Shown here: positions 21,453-24,082 of the stretch, piece after piece
Layout: every line of letters starts with the position of its first letter
Numbering within the stretch: the first letter of the stretch is position 1
From: Pseudomonadota bacterium
Lineage (GTDB): Bacteria > Pseudomonadota > Alphaproteobacteria > Reyranellales > Reyranellaceae
DNA: 24,082 bases
Assembly: GCA_023386865.1 (NCBI GenBank)
Contig: JAEWIV010000311.1
Span: forward strand, 1 to 24,082
Direction of reading: 5' to 3'
Notes under the pieces: generated by a model
Told to the model about the DNA's origin: nothing
What the model saw: the letters and a program-made list of their open reading frames with translations, nothing else
Database searches by the model: none
Made by a program: the position numbers and the translations under genes

Positions 21453-24082
21453 TTACTCGGCTGCCTTCGGCACCGGCTCGAAGCGCGCATCGAAGTCGCG
21501 GATGGATTTCTCGACGGTGCCCGCGACCTGCTTGAGCTTGTCCTGGTTTACCACCTTCAGGCCGAACAGGTCCTTCACGTAGAACACGTCGACGGCACGC
21601 TCGCCGTAGGTCGTGATGTGGGCCGAGGCGATCTGCAGGTTCATGCGTGTGAGCGCGCGCGTCACGACGTGCAGGAAGCCCGGCCGGTCGCGGCCATTGA
21701 CCTCGATCACGGTGAACGTGTCGGAGGCGTTGTTGTCGATCAGCACGCGCGGCTCGACGGTGAAGACACGGTCGCGCTTGGGATAGGAAGCGCGCTGGCT
21801 GTCGAGCTCGCGCTGGATATCGAGGCGGTTGGAGAGCGCGATCTCGACGCGCGCGGCGAGCCTGGCCAGCCGCTGCGGGCCGTCGAACGGCTTGCCCTCG
21901 AGGTCCTGGATCCAGAAGGTGTCGAGCGCCATGCCGTTGGCCAGGGTAAAGATCTTGGCATCGACGATGTTGGCGCCGCTGATCGCCATGGCGCCGGCCA
22001 GCCGCGCGAACAGGCCGTGGGTGTCGAGGGTGTAGATCGTCACCTCGGTGACCGACCGCTCGCCGTCGATGCGGTGCTCGATGGCCAAGGGCTGGCGCTC
22101 GCGCTCGGCGCGCCGCACCAGCTCGGCCTGCCGGGCGAGAGTATCGGGATCGAACGACAGCCAGTACGGCGCATAGCCGCGCGCGAAATGCTCTTCTTTC
22201 TCGGCCTCGGTCCAGCTGGCGAGGCGCCTGGCGACCTCGCCCTGGATCTGCTTGATGCGCTCGCCGCGGCCGCCCGACAGCGTGCCGCCGGACAGGACCT
22301 GCTCGGTGGCGTGGTACAGCTGGCGCAGCAGCGCCGCTTTCCAGCCGTTCCAGACATTGGGCCCGACGGCGCGGATGTCGCACACCGTCAGGACCAGCAG
22401 CAGCCGAAGCCGTTCCGGCGACTGGACCAGCGCGGCGAAGGTCTCGATGGTCTTGGGGTCCATCAGGTCGCGCTGGAAGGCGGTGCCCGACATGGCGAGA
22501 TGATGGCGCACCAGCCAGGACACGGTCTCGGTCTCGGCGGCGCTCAGCCCCAGCCGCGGCCCGAGCTGCATCGCCACGTCGGCGCCCAGCAAGGAGTGAT
22601 CGCCGCCGCGGCCCTTGGCGATGTCGTGCAGAAGCACGGCGAGATAAAGCACCGGCCGCGACAGGATCTTGTGCACCACGTCGGCTGACAGCGGATGGTC
22701 TTCCTTGAGCGTGCCGTTCTCGATGCGCGAGAGGATGCCGATTGCCCGGATGGTGTGCTCGTCGACGGTGTAGGTGTGATACATGTCGTGCTGCGTCTGG
22801 GCGACGACGCGGCCGAAATCGGGGATGAAGCGGCCGAACACGGCGGCCTCGTTGAGGCGCCGAAGCGTCGTCTCGGGGTCGTGCCTCGACGTCATCATCT
22901 GCATGAACAGACGATTGGCCTCGGCATCGGTGCGCAGGCGGTCGACCAGCCGGATGTTCTGGGTGATCAGGCGCAACGTCGCGGGGTGGATGTCGAGGTC
23001 GTTCTCCTGCGCCACATGGAACAGCCGCAGGATCGCCACCGGATCCTTGACGAAGGCGTCGGATGAAGCCACGGCCAGCCGTTCGCCGTCGAGGCGGAAA
23101 CCTTCGAGTTCGCGCGGCCGCAGTGTCTGCCAGAGGGCCGCGAGTTTGGGCTTGCGGCGGCGGCTGTCCTCGAGCGCCGCGATGAAGATGCGCGTGAGGT
23201 CGCCGACGATCTTGGCGTGCAGGTAGTAGTGCTTGGTGAAGCGCTCGACGCCGCGGCTGCCCGGGCGGTCCTGGTAACCCAGCCGCGCGGCGATCTCGCG
23301 CTGCAGCTCGAACGACAGGCGATCGTCGGCGCGGCCGGTCAGATAATGGATGTGGCAGCGCACCGTGGTGAAGAAGCGTTCGGCGCGCTCGAAGTGGCGC
23401 GCCTCTTCCTTGGTGAGCACGCCTTTGGCCACCAGCTCGCTGGGCTCGTGGACGCGATAGAGATACTCGGCGATCCAGAACAAAAGATGCAGGTCGCGCA
23501 GCCCACCCTTGCCCTCCTTGACGTTGGGCTCCACGACGTAGCGTGAATCGCCCATGCGCTGATGGCGCTGGTCGCGCTCGGCGAGCTTGGCCTCGACGAA
23601 GTCGCGACCCTCGCCGGTCAGGAACTTCTGGGCGAAGCCTTTGATCAGCTCGTCGAACAGCTCGCGATCGCCCCACACGTAGCGCGCTTCCAGGAGCGCG
23701 GTGCGGATGGTCTGATCGCGCTCGCCGTAGCGCAGGCTCTCGTCGACGGTGCGCGTGGCGTGGCCGACCTTGAGGCCCAAATCCCACAGCAGGTAGAGCA
23801 TGAACTCGACGATCTGCTCGCCGCGCGGCGTCTGCTTGTAGGGACGCAGGAACAAGAGATCGATGTCCGACAAGGGCGCCAGCTCGCCGCGGCCGTAGCC
23901 GCCGGTCGCCACCACGCCCAGCCGCTCGGCGGCGCTGGGATTGGCGGCGGGATAGATGCGCTGGTCGGCGAAATCGAAGATCACGCGGATCAGCTGGTCC
24001 ATCAGGAACGAGGTGGCGGCCAGCACCTGGTCGCCGTCGTTGCGCAATGGCCCGGGGTCCTCGAAGCGGCGGCGGATCTCGG
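21453..24082 (-). CDS. glnD: Bifunctional [protein-PII] uridylyltransferase/uridylyl-removing enzyme GlnD (5' end outside window)
   Basis: GlnD senses glutamine and uridylylates or deuridylylates PII proteins, which control nitrogen assimilation. The frame stays open to the window edge, so the N-terminus is missing; about 875 residues are present. Domains in order: nucleotidyltransferase with GGYGRGELAPLSDIDLLF (about 60-77 of the visible part); a helical linker region; an HD domain with HTYTVDEHTIRAIGIL and LLHDIAKGRGGDHS that removes UMP; and two ACT domains near the C-terminus (TIYTLDTHGLFARLAGAMA and EVNGRDRPGFLHVVTRAL) that bind glutamine. All motifs look intact. It ends KAAE before a TAA. 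Confidence 0.97.
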   Translation of the reverse strand, partial: EIRRRFEDPGPLRNDGDQVLAATSFLMDQLIRVIFDFADQRIYPAANPSAAERLGVVATGGYGRGELAPLSDIDLLFLRPYKQTPRGEQIVEFMLYLLWDLGLKVGHATRTVDESLRYGERDQTIRTALLEARYVWGDRELFDELIKGFAQKFLTGEGRDFVEAKLAERDQRHQRMGDSRYVVEPNVKEGKGGLRDLHLLFWIAEYLYRVHEPSELVAKGVLTKEEARHFERAERFFTTVRCHIHYLTGRADDRLSFELQREIAARLGYQDRPGSRGVERFTKHYYLHAKIVGDLTRIFIAALEDSRRRKPKLAALWQTLRPRELEGFRLDGERLAVASSDAFVKDPVAILRLFHVAQENDLDIHPATLRLITQNIRLVDRLRTDAEANRLFMQMMTSRHDPETTLRRLNEAAVFGRFIPDFGRVVAQTQHDMYHTYTVDEHTIRAIGILSRIENGTLKEDHPLSADVVHKILSRPVLYLAVLLHDIAKGRGGDHSLLGADVAMQLGPRLGLSAAETETVSWLVRHHLAMSGTAFQRDLMDPKTIETFAALVQSPERLRLLLVLTVCDIRAVGPNVWNGWKAALLRQLYHATEQVLSGGTLSGGRGERIKQIQGEVARRLASWTEAEKEEHFARGYAPYWLSFDPDTLARQAELVRRAERERQPLAIEHRIDGERSVTEVTIYTLDTHGLFARLAGAMAISGANIVDAKIFTLANGMALDTFWIQDLEGKPFDGPQRLARLAARVEIALSNRLDIQRELDSQRASYPKRDRVFTVEPRVLIDNNASDTFTVIEVNGRDRPGFLHVVTRALTRMNLQIASAHITTYGERAVDVFYVKDLFGLKVVNQDKLKQVAGTVEKSIRDFDARFEPVPKAAE

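Noticed and set aside
21082..23787. Very long open frame overlapping glnD in another reading frame
   Set aside because: Its translation is Arg/Ala/Pro-rich without any domain, while the overlapping glnD frame shows all GlnD motifs. It is a high-GC shadow.

Overview
The window is GC-rich DNA packed with genes, with many stop/start overlaps (ATGA, GTGA). It looks like the chromosome of an alphaproteobacterium. The core markers are hemE-hemH-hemJ divergent from a pyruvate phosphate dikinase (PPDK) regulatory protein, and the 3' part of glnD. Abundant catabolic and uptake genes (a Bug/TctC binding protein, a C45 peptidase homologue, an enoyl-CoA hydratase) fit a free-living Rhodospirillales or Hyphomicrobiales relative, perhaps Reyranella-like. 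The taxon is an inference; there is no rRNA gene here to settle it.

Layout. 1-1161: C-terminal third of an RND efflux pump. 1187-1936: an exported single-cysteine MsrA whose ribosome binding site lies inside a perfect 12-bp hairpin. 1958-3094: a 43-aa protein divergent from a LysR regulator. 3162-4709: a compact three-gene unit (unknown protein, NTF2-like protein, LiuC-like hydratase) that meets a convergent M20 peptidase homologue with overlapping stop codons. 4706-6573 (minus): a TylF-like methyltransferase overlapping an M20-type hydrolase with altered metal ligands. 6705-8397 (plus): a methyltransferase and a Rieske protein with reversed domain order.

8420-18097 (minus) is one unbroken same-strand series: hemE, hemH, hemJ, a C45 autoproteolytic hydrolase homologue, a PTPS-related polytopic protein, a GT2 glycosyltransferase, a UPF0104/LPG-synthase-type transporter-like protein and a roughly 15-TM GT-C-like protein. 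The last five are separated by 1-6 nt apart from a single 92-nt gap. The GT2, UPF0104-like and two GT-C-like proteins have the composition of a lipid-linked sugar or cell-surface glycan pathway. The flanking methyltransferases and Rieske protein are candidate tailoring enzymes. This is the best candidate here for an undescribed system.

18098-18421 is the non-coding divergent region between hemE and the PPDK regulator. 18422-20678: PPDK regulatory protein, a small four-cysteine secreted protein, and a Bug-family binding protein. 20679-21452 is a lower-GC patch with a 48-aa acidic protein bounded by a 13-bp direct repeat and an orphan five-TM protein. 21453-24082: glnD, cut by the window end. 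No tRNA, rRNA, CRISPR array, transposase or phage gene was seen.
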